In this document: in pieces, positions 21,641 to 34,041 of the stretch
How positions within the stretch are numbered: position 1 is the first letter of the stretch
How the letters are laid out: the number at the start of each line of letters is the position of its first letter
Assembly (NCBI GenBank): GCA_963575645.1
Contig: OY754466.1
Coordinates: forward strand, 47,648,001-47,712,000
Direction: 5' to 3'
DNA length: 64,000 nt
Origin: Xanthostigma xanthostigma
Taxonomy: Eukaryota > Arthropoda > Insecta > Raphidioptera > Raphidiidae
The notes under the pieces: generated by a model
What the model was told of the DNA's origin: nothing
The model's database searches: none
The model's input: only the letters and a program-made list of their open reading frames with translations
Program-made: the position numbers and the translations under genes

Positions 21641-22250
21641 TAAAACTAAAAATAATACGAATACCTGGCTAAAAATTAAAATTTAGGAATACTTTTTGAA
21701 AAAGAATTTGTGAAATTAGTTTGGGAATTAGTATTTTGCTTGACACCTTCCTTAGTGAGTATTCTTTTGTGACATTAATAAAACTTAAAAAAAATGTTTT
21801 TTTTTGCTTTAAAGAGAAAAAAAAATTTCTCCATACACAATAGGATACTTCATATTTGCATACCAAACATCCTCCCAGTACCTCGATCGAAAGTACATAC
21901 TTTCAGAATCAATTGTAAAGCAGAAAGTCTAATTTACGCATTGCTGGGATTACACGCACTGATGCGGGAAGTGCGTACGTTCGGGCAGCAGCAAAGAAAA
22001 AATCACCTATCAACTGTTGTTTATAGATGTCGTTTCCATAGCAACCCTATTACATAGTCTCGCACAGCTGTCATTCGTGTTTTACATATAACCTCAAAGC
22101 TGCTTGCTTGGATTTTATCTGTTTTTTTATCTAATTAATTAATTAATGTATTTAATAAGCGTGCTTACGACCGAGGTATGAAAAAAAATAGTATACACCA
22201 CACCGGCCGAAAGTTTGAAATTCTTGCACTGCGCGCCATGATGCCCAAGG
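21641..22250. other. Unassigned DNA
   Basis: No supported gene. GTTTCCATAGCAAC at 22032-22045 fits the loose RFX X-box consensus, but such a match is expected by chance at this length. CTAATTAATTAATTAAT at 22132 is a simple repeat. Confidence 0.35.
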
Positions 22251-22673
22251 CATAGATAGATAGATTTATTTCGAGAATAGCATAAAAGCTGTGAAATATG
22301 TCAATATACATTACATAAATAATAATTAAAATACAGATAAAATTAGAACTCGTCAATACAATAAAGACATTTTTCTATTAAATATTTTTTTCAATTGTCT
22401 TTTAAAAGGTGATAGAGGCAGGTCTTTAATTTCACTCGGAATTTTATTAAAAATGTCAACTAAATTAAAATTTACATTATTTCGATACAAAGAGGATTTT
22501 GGCAGTGGAGTACGCAGGTTGCCAGCTCGTCTGGTGTTCTTATTGTGTATCGAAATATTTGTATTAAAATAAATTGAATGTGATTTCACAAACACAAACA
22601 CTTCATAAACATACATCGAATAAAAAGTTAAAATTTTATAGTTTTTAAAATAATATACTATTTGGTAGAACAA
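22251..22673 (-). pseudogene. 5'-truncated LINE, RT C-terminal tail and 3' end
   Basis: The minus-strand frame 22673-22353 (106 codons) carries HNKNTRRAGNLRTP (residues about 43-56) and FNKIPSEIKDLPLSPFK (about 77-93), the pattern seen just after the reverse transcriptase in Jockey/CR1-type LINEs. About 80 bp past the stop is AATAAA with a (TCTA)n tail near 22250-22270, a typical LINE 3' end. The RT and endonuclease are absent, so it is a dead-on-arrival copy. Confidence 0.7.
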
Positions 22674-23716
22674 AAATCACGTTCGGTGAGTCAAAGTCGC
22701 TAAGGCTGACCCTGGTTTTTTGCTGATTTTTCAAGTACTCGTACAGCCCTGATGTAAATAATTCTGTTCAGATTAAAAACAGACAATGGGCGTAACATTT
22801 GAGTAACAGACAACAGTAGCTGTTTCAGAAGCTCTTTTACGGCGTGTCTGTAATCTCATAATAAGTGCAAGTAATAATGCCATATATTATGGAGCCGTAA
22901 ACAAAGACAGCCTCAGTCACGAGGAACGAGTGCAGTCTTTAAATAGAGATAGACAATTTATTACTTCATTTACGATTGTTAATATTCATATTCAGGAGGT
23001 TATTAAAATATATGTGTGCGTGTAAGTTCTCCAGTATAAATATTAAAACAATAGCTTAAACATTGTTATGTAACAACTCTGTTTTGTTTTGTGTATGTCT
23101 GCCAACTGCACATCGCGTAACTTCCTAAAGAAATGACCCAGGAAAAATGTTATACGGTGTAGAATTATTATATGTAGATTCGGATAGCGTGCTGCAAACG
23201 TTGTAAAAATTATTATGAATAATACCGGTTGCAGTTTTAGTTTTATCAATTGGAAGCAGGGGCGCCTTTATAAATATTTTCAAGGAGGAACAGAATAAGT
23301 TTTTCATCAATTCCATTGTTTTGTTTTTAGAGTTTGAAAAACTTTGGAAGGGTGGATAATTGATAAGAGCCACAGCCTGACATAGGTGCAAAAGTCATTA
23401 TTATTTTAGGAAAGCACTTTTTTCAATGTATTCAATAGGAGTACCTCATTTTGAGATTATAGTTATTAGAATTCCTGAAAGCGTTTCATTTTTATATTTA
23501 AAAGTCCTGTTATGAATTTGATTGTTTTGGTATTCCTTCAACACCATTCGAAGTTTACCGATAAATAACTGAAGAATTCTATACAATTGCATCACTCTCT
23601 ATTTTTTTTAAATTTTCAGATTTTCAATTTCTCCAAATTTAGGAAATCATTTGTTTTAACTTGGTATATTATTACATCAAAATAATCAAAATTCTATCGT
23701 AAAAAATATATGTAGT
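22674..23716. other. Unassigned DNA
   Basis: No clear feature. Two overlapping reverse frames (23043-23249 and 23125-23391) lie close together in different frames, as a frameshifted old coding sequence might, but I recognise no domain. Confidence 0.35.
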
Positions 23717-24132
23717 GCCAGCTGCAAGGGCGTAGATATGGTACGGGGGGTAATTACCCCTCCAGGATTCACCAAGGACCGCAGGTATCCACCACAACAA
23801 ACGAATCAGGACCGCAGGCACCCAGCCATAAGAAATGAAAAAAGACTTTTTTGCTGCGGAAATGACGATGAAATTTTTCAAGTTAGGTTGCTAAAAAAAG
23901 GCCATTCGATTTATTTTTCAAATCTTCAAAGTTAGGTTGTTAAAAAAAGGTCAATCAAATATTTTAATTTTTTGTTAAGTTTGTTGTTAAAAAAAGGTCA
24001 TTGGTTTTTTTTTTTGACAAATTTTTTCAAGTTAGGGTGTTAAAAAAAGGTCATTCGTATTTAAAAGAAAATAATAATTTTTTTGCTTTACCACCTCTTA
24101 GAAAAAAAAATATCTACGCCCTTGGCCAGCTG
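23717..24132. mobile_element. hAT-type non-autonomous element with exact 8-bp TSD
   Basis: GCCAGCTG at 23717-23724 and 24125-24132 is a perfect 8-bp duplication, the hAT size. The 400-bp element starts CAAGGGCGTAGATAT and ends ATATCTACGCCCTTG. Inside are four degenerate units of about 50-60 bp with AGTTAGGTTGNTAAAAAAAGG. No transposase. A partial relative lies at 21578. Frames at 23672-24204 are incidental. Confidence 0.85.
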
Positions 24133-24854
24133 GAGGCAGTTAAAGTTCGACATCTAAATATGGAGAATAATTCGACAAGGTATTTGAACCGAGATAACAA
24201 TTAATAATTGTTAAGAGAAAGATTAAGCAAGAAAAGTGTATAATTGGGAATTAATATAAGTTGCAGTACACATGGTGTAAAAAAATGATAATTGATAAGC
24301 TAATTATTGCACATTTAAAATAATAAATGTATTATTAATTATAAAATTATTTTTCTAATAAATACACTACTACCTACTGTTTATCATAATAATCATTTTA
24401 TACTAATAGCAGCATATTTAATTGTTACTTTTGTGTAATCTTATTATGAACTAAGAAAGTGACACCGGAACAGAAAAAACTTCGAATTAGATATTATCAT
24501 GACAATGGGCACTTTATATTTAATTTCATTCATAGAATATAAATCTATTTAATATATGGTGAAGCAAATCAATTTTTAAAATAAAATATTCAACAATCCT
24601 TTTTCGAAGCTTTCCAAAATAAAAAAGAGACACTACACACTACAGAAATTAACTTGATATAATTGTAAAAAAACACAAAATAAAATGCCACCGACCACCG
24701 TCGTTCTTTAGGTTACAAGGCAACTGTTCTACCTCGCCGTCACCTTAGCTTCATGTTCTACAGCCGGTTTTTATAGTAAATGGTATAAGTACATGGCGTC
24801 ACATTCGTTACATTTTCAATCTCATCAATCAATTTTAATCTGCCGTATCTGCTA
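24133..24854. other. Unassigned AT-rich DNA
   Basis: No supported feature. Confidence 0.4.
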
Positions 24855-25110
24855 ATATGTGTCATTCTATTGTAAGTACTGCTTATATTTTCGGCCACCT
24901 GATTGCGACAAGTATGTGTCATTCTATTGTTAGTACTGCTTACATTTTCGGCCACCTGATGGCGCCAAGTATGTGTCATTCAACTCTCTCTCTCTTCACT
25001 AACTTATATCTCCCTCTCAACTTCCAATATACGAAACGTAACTCTCTCTCTCTTTCTATCTTAACTAACTTATATCTCCATCTCAACTTCCGTTCGCCTC
25101 GTCCGATCAC
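24855..25110. repeat. 57-bp tandem repeat and CT-rich duplication
   Basis: ATGTGTCATTC starts at 24857, 24914 and 24971, giving two full 57-bp units with TTTTCGGCCACCTGAT. A second duplication with AACTCTCTCTCTCT, ACTAACTTATATCTCC and CTCAACTTCC follows at about 24983 and 25040. The CTCTCTCT runs would be GAGA-factor-like sites on the other strand. Frames 24758-24979 and 24857-25231 arise from the repeats. Confidence 0.65.
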
Positions 25111-25420
25111 GCACCTTCCGTCAACGCTTTCGTCAAAAAGTAACCACAAAACACCGAAATTTCTTTTCGACGTACTTTTCGCTAACTATGTTAGCATCAT
25201 CATCAAGATGATTCGTGTTTTTAATATTTAGTCTCTTAATGTTATGCTTCGAAAAACGAATTAGTAATTTGGTATTTTGTGATTACTTTTTTGGTATATC
25301 CATTGTCTTCACAATTCACACCAAATGTTCCAAAAGTTTCATCCACAAAAATTTTACTTGAGGTGATTTTTAAAATTTCTTAATTAGACGTGCGTTGACT
25401 GAATCAAAATCATTCTAATA
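25111..25420. other. Unassigned DNA
   Basis: No supported feature. Confidence 0.4.
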
Positions 25421-26191
25421 GGCCCCACTCACGATCAAACTTCATGCCACAGTTCAGTGTTCAAACTTATAGTTCAGTGAAGCATGATAATGTGTGGGAC
25501 AAATAAACACTGAAACCAACACTGAAGTCAAGCATGAACTCATCAAATGCATCTTGATTTTTGAACGACTTCAGTGTTCAGTGTTTAAGTAAACTGCTGT
25601 GTGTGTAGGTTTTTTTCAGTTCAGTTTTTGGAGTTCTGTGTTTTGTACAACCAGAAGCCAAAAATCTCAAAGTCTTTCCTGTACAGAAATAGATTTTCGC
25701 ATATTTGTGTCCTGGTTCTTAATAAATAGGGTACCTAACTAATTTCAGTAAATAATTGTAAATTAATTCATCCATTCCTAAATAATTATTCCAATCAAGC
25801 GGTTCAAGATATAATTCATTAATCAAATAAACATGACTTCTTGAATCACGCATTTCTAACAATTTTTTCACCCATATTCTTCTTTTTTTTCTTATTTCCC
25901 TGTTTTAAATACAATCCCATAGCTATGAACAGCCAATCCTCACCATTTAAATAACTCATTTAGTTCTTATTAATTATCTATAGTATAATATTATAGTATG
26001 TATATAATATATATTTTATATATCTATACTCGACGAGTGTATGCCACCAACTGAACCAAATTGAACACAAAAAATTTACAAAAATGAGCAGTTTGCATGA
26101 ACTGTGTGTGGTGCCAGTAAGTCTTTCGATTAATCGGTCCAACTTCACTGAACACTGAACTGTGGCATGAAGTTTGATCGTGAGTGGGGCC
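25421..26191. mobile_element. TIR DNA transposon, non-autonomous, 43-bp TIRs
   Basis: The left end GGCCCCACTCACGATCAAAC, continuing TTCATGCCACAGTTCAGTGT, is mirrored without visible mismatch by the right end ACACTGAACTGTGGCATGAA to GTTTGATCGTGAGTGGGGCC. TA flanks both sides. Sub-terminal copies of TTCAGTG in both orientations (25440-25610) may be transposase-binding repeats. There is no transposase. The class is uncertain: the GGCC start is Harbinger-like, but TA rather than a 3-bp TWA target is seen. Confidence 0.8.
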
Positions 26192-27571
26192 TATAAGACA
26201 AGGTCTACTTCTATTAAGAGAATAATTTTATTTATTATAGTTCAATAGATAATTTCTCTATAGACAACGGATGTAATAATTCTGACAGAATGTAGTGAAT
26301 GTACAAACTAATTTTGATTTATATCAATCAATGATTTCCTTATTGTTATTAAATTGGTTTATAAAAGTAGACGAATACTTATTATATATTTATTGCTTTT
26401 AGCGACTGAACTCATTCGTGTGCCCATACAATTTTTTTGAAAACAACTTTGTCTCAGTGCAAAAGTTAATTCCACATTGGGAAAGCTTTGGTAAGCTGCA
26501 GTATGTAAGTTATAGTTTTATCATAGCATTAATTTTATTTTAATCGAAAAAACTGCATCTTCAACTAATATAATTTATTGTAAAAGAATAATTGAAAGCG
26601 GTTTGGCATTTAAAATGCACATCATCAAATTTGTGGTTTATTTGACACGATATTTACATAATTGGAAAAATATAATCCCACCAAAACCATAAATATAATA
26701 AAAAGTTCGATACAAAGAACAAGTAGGATTGCTGGATTTGCCGCAAAAAACATGAAGTTTAGATATAAATCATTAATATAAAACACGAAAGCTTGCCAAG
26801 TGAAAACTTGACACCCTTTTCGATCTCAATTCTTTTTTTATTGAGGTGTGGCCCCGTTTTTCACAGTATAAAAATGATATTCTTAATATTGAACTTGGCT
26901 CCCTTTTGCACATTTATTTTTTTTGATGGGATTTTAACCTTAACGCAGCCAAGTAAATCTACACTAAACTGTTGAAGTTTGACTACCACTTATTTTCGGG
27001 TCATGCCGGTGTAAGCAGATTAATCAACACACATTCTGAAGCGAATTCCGCGCAGTTTCACAAAATGCTCAAAGGCCTTCAAGAAAATGAAATTAGAGAC
27101 TGAAATTCCAATACAAGTTTATATATTTTCATGATTCAATCTGACTTAATTAGCTTTACTTTTAACAAAAATCAATACAAAATTTAATAGCGTTATCATG
27201 AGTAACTAATTAACTTTTATTTAGCAATTTTTTAAAAACATGTGTAATAAATTTTCTTTAATAATATTATTTTTAGGTAAGTAGGTAATATTATTTACAG
27301 AATGGCAGGAATTAAATTAAATTAAAATTTCTCTTATTTTACTTTCTAAACCACGCTAAATAATTATAAATTACAAACAATTTAGAACGAATTTTTAATT
27401 TGCAAAATTACATTGATCATTTTATAATCTATTATATTCTTGTTTGCTCCAGGTTAAATCTATCAGTATATCGATTCATTTTATTCTATTAGAAAAAAAC
27501 ACATTTTCCGGACGTTTCTGATATCGGAAGTTATTTATTGGTACAGTACAATATTTGTTATTATATTTCTG
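26192..27571. other. Unassigned AT-rich DNA
   Basis: No supported gene or repeat; the 60-codon frame at 26793-26975 has no motif. Confidence 0.4.
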
Positions 27572-28008
27572 TTTGTAATACCGAGCAGAGTGGCGTAATG
27601 GTGAGAGCACCAGATTCGCATTCGAGAGACACCGGATTCAAATCCCTGCGGGGGCAGATGTTGGTGGGACTTTTTCCTGCTGTCTCTCGCTTTCCTGCAC
27701 CGGCCATCTTGTTTGAGGTAATTCCATGGTTTCCCTCAATAATTCCAGATAAATATCAAGACGGGTCCTTACTCAAGGCCATGGCCGATTACCTGTCAAA
27801 CTCCTATGCTCAAAATTTGCCTACCTTATCCTAATGTCCTAAAATTCCTTCATTCGCCCATTGCTATTAAATAAGTTGAAGTTTAAAAATTGTAGAAAAT
27901 AACGGGAAGTGTGATAGATGGAAAATAGTAATGGTGCGAATGACGTCTGTTATGACATAAAGTCAAGAAACGGACCTTCAACGCAATATTATTATTATTA
28001 TTTGTAAT
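27572..28008 (+). mobile_element. tRNA-derived SINE, full length with TSD
   Basis: Flanked by TTTGTAAT at 27572-27579 and 28001-28008. The 421-bp body starts ACCGAGCAGAGTGGCG, with A box TGGCGTAATGG and B box GGATTCAAATCC spaced as in a tRNA. A non-tRNA body follows (TTTGCCTACCTTATCCTAAT, TCATTCGCCCATTGCTATTA), ending in an ATT microsatellite. A 5'-truncated copy lies at 56032. The 98-codon frame at 27538-27834 runs through the head and is not a gene. Confidence 0.85.
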
Positions 28009-28388
28009 GAAAGGTTAATATAATAATTAATTTTTTAAATACTATAAAATACCGTCGTAAAACTGATATCAAACTAGAGTTAGAGAGATATTCGGGGAGA
28101 TTCAAAAGTTAATGATTATTATAATATTTATTTTTACAGATGAAAAATATATGACCTGTCAAAAAGAACTCGTGGCTTATAGACAAAATATGTCACGTTT
28201 TTTTTTTCAACGTCTAGTTGATTGAGACCTCAACTTTAACCAGTGAAGCAACCAAATACGAACTTATTCTCATACCGTTTTGTGTCAGATAAATCAATAC
28301 CTTGTCTATTTATGACGCAACTTATTGCTTAGCAATATAAATCACATACCTTATTACCGTAGTCAATAATTATTTCGGTCTCCTGCTA
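28009..28388. other. Unassigned DNA
   Basis: No supported feature. Confidence 0.4.
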
Positions 28389-28482
28389 CTATTTCAAGCT
28401 GTTTTTACTGTCTCTTTAAAAAAATATAAAGTGGTATCTTTATCTTTCTCGTAGATTTTTAGAGACAGTAAAAATGACTTGA
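28389..28482. other. Hairpin with about 30-bp arms
   Basis: ATTTCAAGCTGTTTTTACTG and TCTCTTTAAAAA pair with TTTTTAGAGACAGTAAAAAT and GACTTGAAAT across a loop of about 33 nt, with two or three mismatches. The size and shape resemble a miRNA precursor, but a fold-back remnant is equally likely. Confidence 0.6.
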
Positions 28483-28587
28483 AATCTAGTACTCAGATGC
28501 TGTTATTATCTTGTTACGATTATATAGACAGTCATTTGCATATATTGATATTTGACCGAATTCCTGGTTGATTGCCCGGTTTGACAA

Positions 28588-29611
28588 TACAGTGTAAACT
28601 CTATATAGCGACACTCAAGGGATGCGCACTTTGTGACGTTATTAAGAGTTGTCGTTAACGGAGAGAATAGACAATCCATTAATATTTTTAAGCTATTGCA
28701 TAGCTTCTATCGCGGGCTTTGAGCGCGGCGACCGAATCAAGAAATTCCGTAACGAAAAAAAACCTAACACCCATTCCGTAACGAAAAAAACCTAACACCC
28801 CCCACTCCGACCGGCACAGCGGTGCGGCGTTGACAGCCGTACATCGTCTAACGTCGTTTCAGTTCGGCAGACTTCGGCACGGTGTTTGTGTGCTCATAAC
28901 TGCATAACTGCTCATAACTGATTCTATCTTTATTTGTGTATAAATGAATTTATATATAATACTCCTATAAAAATAACCTAAATTATTTAGGTTATGTGCA
29001 GAGAAAGTATATATGATATTATATCTATATAAATGTACATCGCGCGAAATTTTATGGTCAAACTCTTAATATCGTTCTTTTCGTTCAAATTTTTTGAATG
29101 AATAATTGTTTTGGTGTGTAATTACACTATTTATACCTTATTATTTATACCTAGCTATTTTCGTTTTATAGAGAAGAAAAACTTAAAGACCTAAAAAGAA
29201 TATGCAATTGCAATAGCTTTACCGCGGTAGTCCCCGAGTGCCACACGTATTTCTTACTATTATATGTATTTATTCATAATACATAAAATTTACAACGGAC
29301 CAGCTCATACTATCACAAATTACAGCTGAGTTAAACATAATATGAAAGATAATCCCAAAAACAAAAGAACGAATTTCTTAGAATCTTTGGTAGGTACGAA
29401 TGATGCCGACAACAAAGCGACAAAATAACAAACAAGTCCTGTTTATTGCTTGAGGATGGCGTATTGCTGTCGTTATTTAGAGTGGGTGTATCGTTATTTA
29501 GAGTGTATCATTGTATGAGCAACAATGTAAACCATACTAGAGTCAAGTAATTTCGACGTTTTAAGGAGTTTGTCGTTATATCGAGTGACGTTTAATGGAG
29601 TTTACACTGTA
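28588..29611. mobile_element. Pogo/Tigger-like element, non-autonomous, TA target
   Basis: TA at 28588-28589 and 29610-29611. The ends CAGTGTAAACTC and GAGTTTACACTG form the TIR. Next come related sub-terminal motifs (TATAGCGACACTC on the left, TCGTTATATCGAGTGACG on the right). CAG...CTG ends with TA duplication are typical of pogo-like Tc1/mariner elements. The 1020-bp body has no transposase. It includes a direct repeat of CATTCCGTAACGAAAAAAA near 28745-28800. The frame at 29570-29800 overlaps its right end by chance. Confidence 0.75.
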
Positions 29612-31514
29612 ATTGCAATGCGCATTTGTAGAGTCAAAACTGTTAGATCACACCATAAAACTAGTTTGATATTCATTAAACTTGAATTTGTGTTTGATAT
29701 TTTGTTCATGTACCTAATGTTAAGAAACGCCAAAACATTCAAACTATTTTCTCGGGTTCGCGTTTTGCTAAGCATGTTAGCATCATCAAGAGATAATTAA
29801 GAAGAGTTATAATCTCCTGATTATGCTTACGCATGCTTGTCAAAACGTCAGTGGATAAAAAAGCGATACGGTTTTTAAGTGAAGGTATATAATATCAATA
29901 AAGCATTATAATTAAAATGTATGATATTACATCATTTTCTCACTTTATTGAATAACTATTATCATGATTTGTGTTATTTTATGTACCCATAGATTATTTA
30001 TAGATAACAATTTAGCGGAACTGAAATGTTATTTATTGTTTTCTTCCGTCAAAAAACACTTTCGTATATATTAATTCAATTGCATAAGTTTGTATGACGA
30101 GCTAGTCGCTTTACCGATCGTTGCAGTCTCCGATAGCAATATTGGTTATATTCAATTGACGACATTTCAATTATGTTGTGTATAAATCTCTGTTTGTTTT
30201 TTTTTTGCGAAGCCTCTGGAACACCCACGCACTCACACACAGACATACACAAAATTCGTATGAATTAACAAATTAAAAAATATTTTTTCTTTCCAATAAT
30301 TTAAAATACAAATAAAATGCACAATTTAAAAAATATTATGCAAAATGTAAATGTCAAATATTTTATAGCCATTTATTTATAATATACTGAATGCATTTTT
30401 ATGTAATTTAAAATATTATTAATTATTTGGCGATTATGAAATTAATAAACTGTTTTTTTTAATTTACTGTAGTAATTATTTTAATACTTTGTATTAAAAC
30501 TTCGCTACTTGTTTTAATGATTCTAGTTTTAATGATTCAGATGAGTAATTAAGGTCGACTGGTCAAGTTTGCTATAATTACCGCTTGTTTTTAAATCATT
30601 TTTTTCGTTCATCTTTACTGTTTTTCGTCTTGAGAGATTTTTGAAAGTATTGTTAAGTGTTTAGAATAAGATTTATGCTTGAAATTGTACGATGACGTAA
30701 AGGTCAACGAATTTTAATTGTAATCAATAATTAATTAGTACAGCTCTTGTTTCATTTTATTTTTAAACCGGATTTTTTAAGACTCCTAACAGCTACGGTT
30801 ATTTGAGCCCAGTACAAATTCATTTTTCCAAAATATAATATTTTTAATAATTAATTCATACATACATACTTTTACCTGCAGTTCCCAAATTAGAACCTCA
30901 GAACTAAATATTTGTAAAAGAGGAACCATAAAAATGTCGTATCAATAAAGGCTTAGCTATACAAGCTCGATTATTCTTTGAAAATTTTGACTAAAATATT
31001 TTTTTTTGAAAAATAAACGTAAACCGGATGAAAATAGCTTTTAATATTTAAAATGAATAGATGTTCAATACGCAAATGATTTTAAAAAAATAAACTGTGT
31101 TACTTCAAAACGCACGAATCATTAAACCGATTAGAAAAAATATTTTTTTGTTTAAATAACTTTTTACAGTGACGTAGGTCATGTATTATTAAGCTACGAA
31201 AAAGGGGGGATGAGCACTGAGCATCAGTGAGTTAAAATAGTGAACTGCTCCGGACGAAGCCAGACTGGATTTATAACGAAAAAAAAACGATTGTTTCAAA
31301 GCTTTTTTCATTTTTCCGTTAATTGAAAAAAATTATCGCGGAAGCTTTGAAAATAAATAGAACTTTAAATGACTTTGCGTCAAATAACGGGAGTCGGGAA
31401 GTTTAATTTATTGTTTAAAATTTTAATAGCTTTACTAAAAACTAATCAATTCACTTATTTTTAGATAGATTGTAAAAAATAGTAAAACAAAAACAAAGTA
31501 GCCAACATCTTTAA
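29612..31514. other. Unassigned AT-rich DNA
   Basis: Near 31160-31255, GTAGGTCATGTATTATTAAG and GAGCACTGAGCATC look related to segments near 34630-34720 and 40640-40720 (opposite strands), hinting at a degenerate dispersed repeat. Nothing else is recognised. Confidence 0.35.
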
Positions 31515-31831
31515 TCTTCATATATAAAATTCCAGCAGTGTCCGTGTGTTCGTTATTCTTCTCTTCCCAAACAGCTTGACCGATTTTGATTTCTTTACGT
31601 ATGGGGTCACTTGGATGGCTCTCAGCTATAAATGGACCCGGTAAGTGACGCTGTTGGAATTTTTTTTTATTTTTCCGACAAAATATTTTTTTGGATTTCT
31701 CACAAAAAAAACCCAAATTTTCAGCCTCCCCCAGCACCTCTCAACATTTTTTATTTCTATATATTTTTTTAATTGACGAGTATCTGACTAAAAGTAATCT
31801 ATACCCGGTTGAATCCGGAATTAATAGCTAG
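31515..31831 (+). mobile_element. Tentative short Helitron
   Basis: A precedes TCTTCATATATAAAATTCC, followed by transposon-like text (AGCTTGACCGATTTTGATTT). The right side has a CCGG-TTGAAT-CCGG hairpin and CTAG at 31828-31831. The base after CTAG is C, not the expected T, so the right end is doubtful. The 100-codon reverse frame 31435-31737 overlaps it and is probably spurious. Confidence 0.4.
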
Positions 31832-34041
31832 CTATTTTATAAAAAAAAAGAATTTAATTAAAATGAAATATTCATAAGGAACTTGAGCTGCAAGAGGATA
31901 TAAATATTATACAGTTCTGAAATGATGTCATGGCAACCTGACATTTGCAATAATTTTAGAAGATGATTCTCATCATGCCGTCGCATTAAAAACACCTCGT
32001 CTTTCGCTTCATTTTGTTTTTATAAAGGTCCTTGGCGTGATTGTGGTATTTGAATAAATGTTGTTTGACGAGCACAATATACTTAAAACTGCAGTTAACT
32101 AACAATTATTGGGTTGCTTGAACATGGATTCACTGTTTTACTCAAACACTGTTATTTTCATGTAACTACTCGATAATTTATTAGCTTTGTTATATAATTT
32201 CAATTGATTGGCTGCAAAGTTCTCACAATAAGTTATTTATAGATTTTGAGATAATTTGTTATTTAAATAAACGTGCAGTTAAGTAACTGCTGAAAGTTTC
32301 AAATAACTAATGCTGGATTGCAGAAAAGATTGTTAAAAAATTTGATTTGACAGTGACCTTAGCATGTGATCATATAATTACAGATTCCAGCAGTTTAATG
32401 TATTCAAACTCTCTGTCAACATTAGATTGTAGGTACTCAGAAAGAAATTAAAATAAGACTGAAAAAAATCACTTTTTTGTTCATCAAAAATACTACAATC
32501 ATATAATATATTAATACGCTAAGGTTAAAGATGTTTGACTCCCTTTTTAGAAAAAACCTCACAATTTCTCCACATAAATTATATATCATTTTACAGATTA
32601 ATTGCTTGCTCTACTGACATCGACAACTAAAAAATTTATTATTGCTTTTGTTTTTGTAAATTAATTAAAATACAGCCACGCTGAACAACGTCTGCCATCT
32701 GACGGTTTTAATTTTGATACAACGTCAACACTTCGATCTGTCATCTGACCTTCATATTGTAATAAACAGACACAATACTGCATACTGCCATCTAACGGCT
32801 TTAATTTTGAAACAGCAAGCAACGCTGAACAATGTCACAGCAATGCTGCATGATACCATCTGACGGCTTAGCTCAACGCTTTTGCTACTTGCGCCACTAT
32901 ATGACAATTTTTAAAATATTTCTTCGATCTGTCATCTGAGCTTCATATTGTAATACATTAAAAAGAAGAACGTTATAAGTAGTGTGCAAAATTAGAAACG
33001 AATTGAATACCTGCAATCATATTTAAAAAATAATTTTGTAAAGTGATAATTATTTTACTTATTTAGTGCGAATAATTCGCACAGGTCACTCTAGTTACAA
33101 ATTAAAAAGCATTATAAATTTTCTAGAAGAAAAATAACTTTTACATAATTAAATTCATTGGAATAAAAGATCAACAAACTTGAAAAATTAATTGCTTGTA
33201 ATTGAGACCTTTGCATTGAGATTATACGACAATAAATTGCAGCGGTATCTATTATGAAATAGAGAATTTCTTCAACCGGTTAAAGATTGCAATATCTATT
33301 TTTATAAAAGTAAACGAAAAGAAAAGGTCGTAGACAAAGGTATCGAAATATTGTTGCTAATAAGTTGGTAATAAATTTATCAACACACTTTTTTTTATTC
33401 GTAGAAATAAATTTAACAAATGACAAATTTTAATAAATGTGTTTTAAACCACTCCTCGAAGATCATCGTTCCCAAGATGTTTATCTACTGTACAGTGCGT
33501 TCAAAAGTGTTTGTATCATTTTAAAATAGAGCTAGCTCTGTATAAACAACAATCGGGTGGGTTATGGTCTGGTTGTATCGCAGTCCGTAAGATTACTTTT
33601 TTTATAAAAAAATCTCTCCTATATTTTTTTATGTTTTTTTTTAATTGTAACTAATAAATGTATTTTCATTATAAATTTTAACTATAATCGATAATAGTGT
33701 TCTGAAACGATAGTTTGTGAGTTGTGATGTCATAATATATTAAATATATATGTTGTCACTATTATACTATAATTTTTTTTTATTTTAACAAAAAAAAAAA
33801 GCAAGTGAATCGGCTGTTGTGGCCAACTATAAATTTTCATTCAGCGTTTGTCTGTATGTTCGCGATAAACTTGTAAACCGCTAGATCGATTTCATTTTAG
33901 TTTCACCAGCTAAATAGAGCATTGTCGTGAAAGCGTTTTGGGCTATAAATAACTACATTAAATCATGATATACAGGCAATTGTCAGGATTAACAACCAGT
34001 CTATTCTGATACACAAAGTTTGTATGTGCATTACCCATATA
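31832..34041. other. Mostly unassigned; internal repeats at 32680-32960
   Basis: Between 32680 and 32960 blocks recur: CATCTGACGGTTTTAATTTT (three variants) and CTTCGATCTGTCATCTGA with CTTCATATTGTAAT (two copies, about 200 bp apart). This looks like a shuffled MITE cluster without clear ends. The block near 33840-33960 (TCTGTATGTTCGCGATAAAC, CTAGATCGATTTCATTTTAG) is another transposon-like fragment. No gene. Confidence 0.4.

Noticed and set aside
22032..22045. RFX X-box GTTTCCATAGCAAC
   Set aside because: The loose consensus is expected dozens of times by chance in 64 kb, and no gene start is nearby.
23043..23391. Two overlapping reverse frames, possible frameshifted gene
   Set aside because: No recognisable motif in either; a protein search would be decisive but was not possible.
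27538..27834. 98-codon frame
   Set aside because: It spans the tRNA head and body of a SINE.
31435..31737. 100-codon reverse frame
   Set aside because: It overlaps a tentative Helitron with low-complexity Lys/Phe content and no domain.
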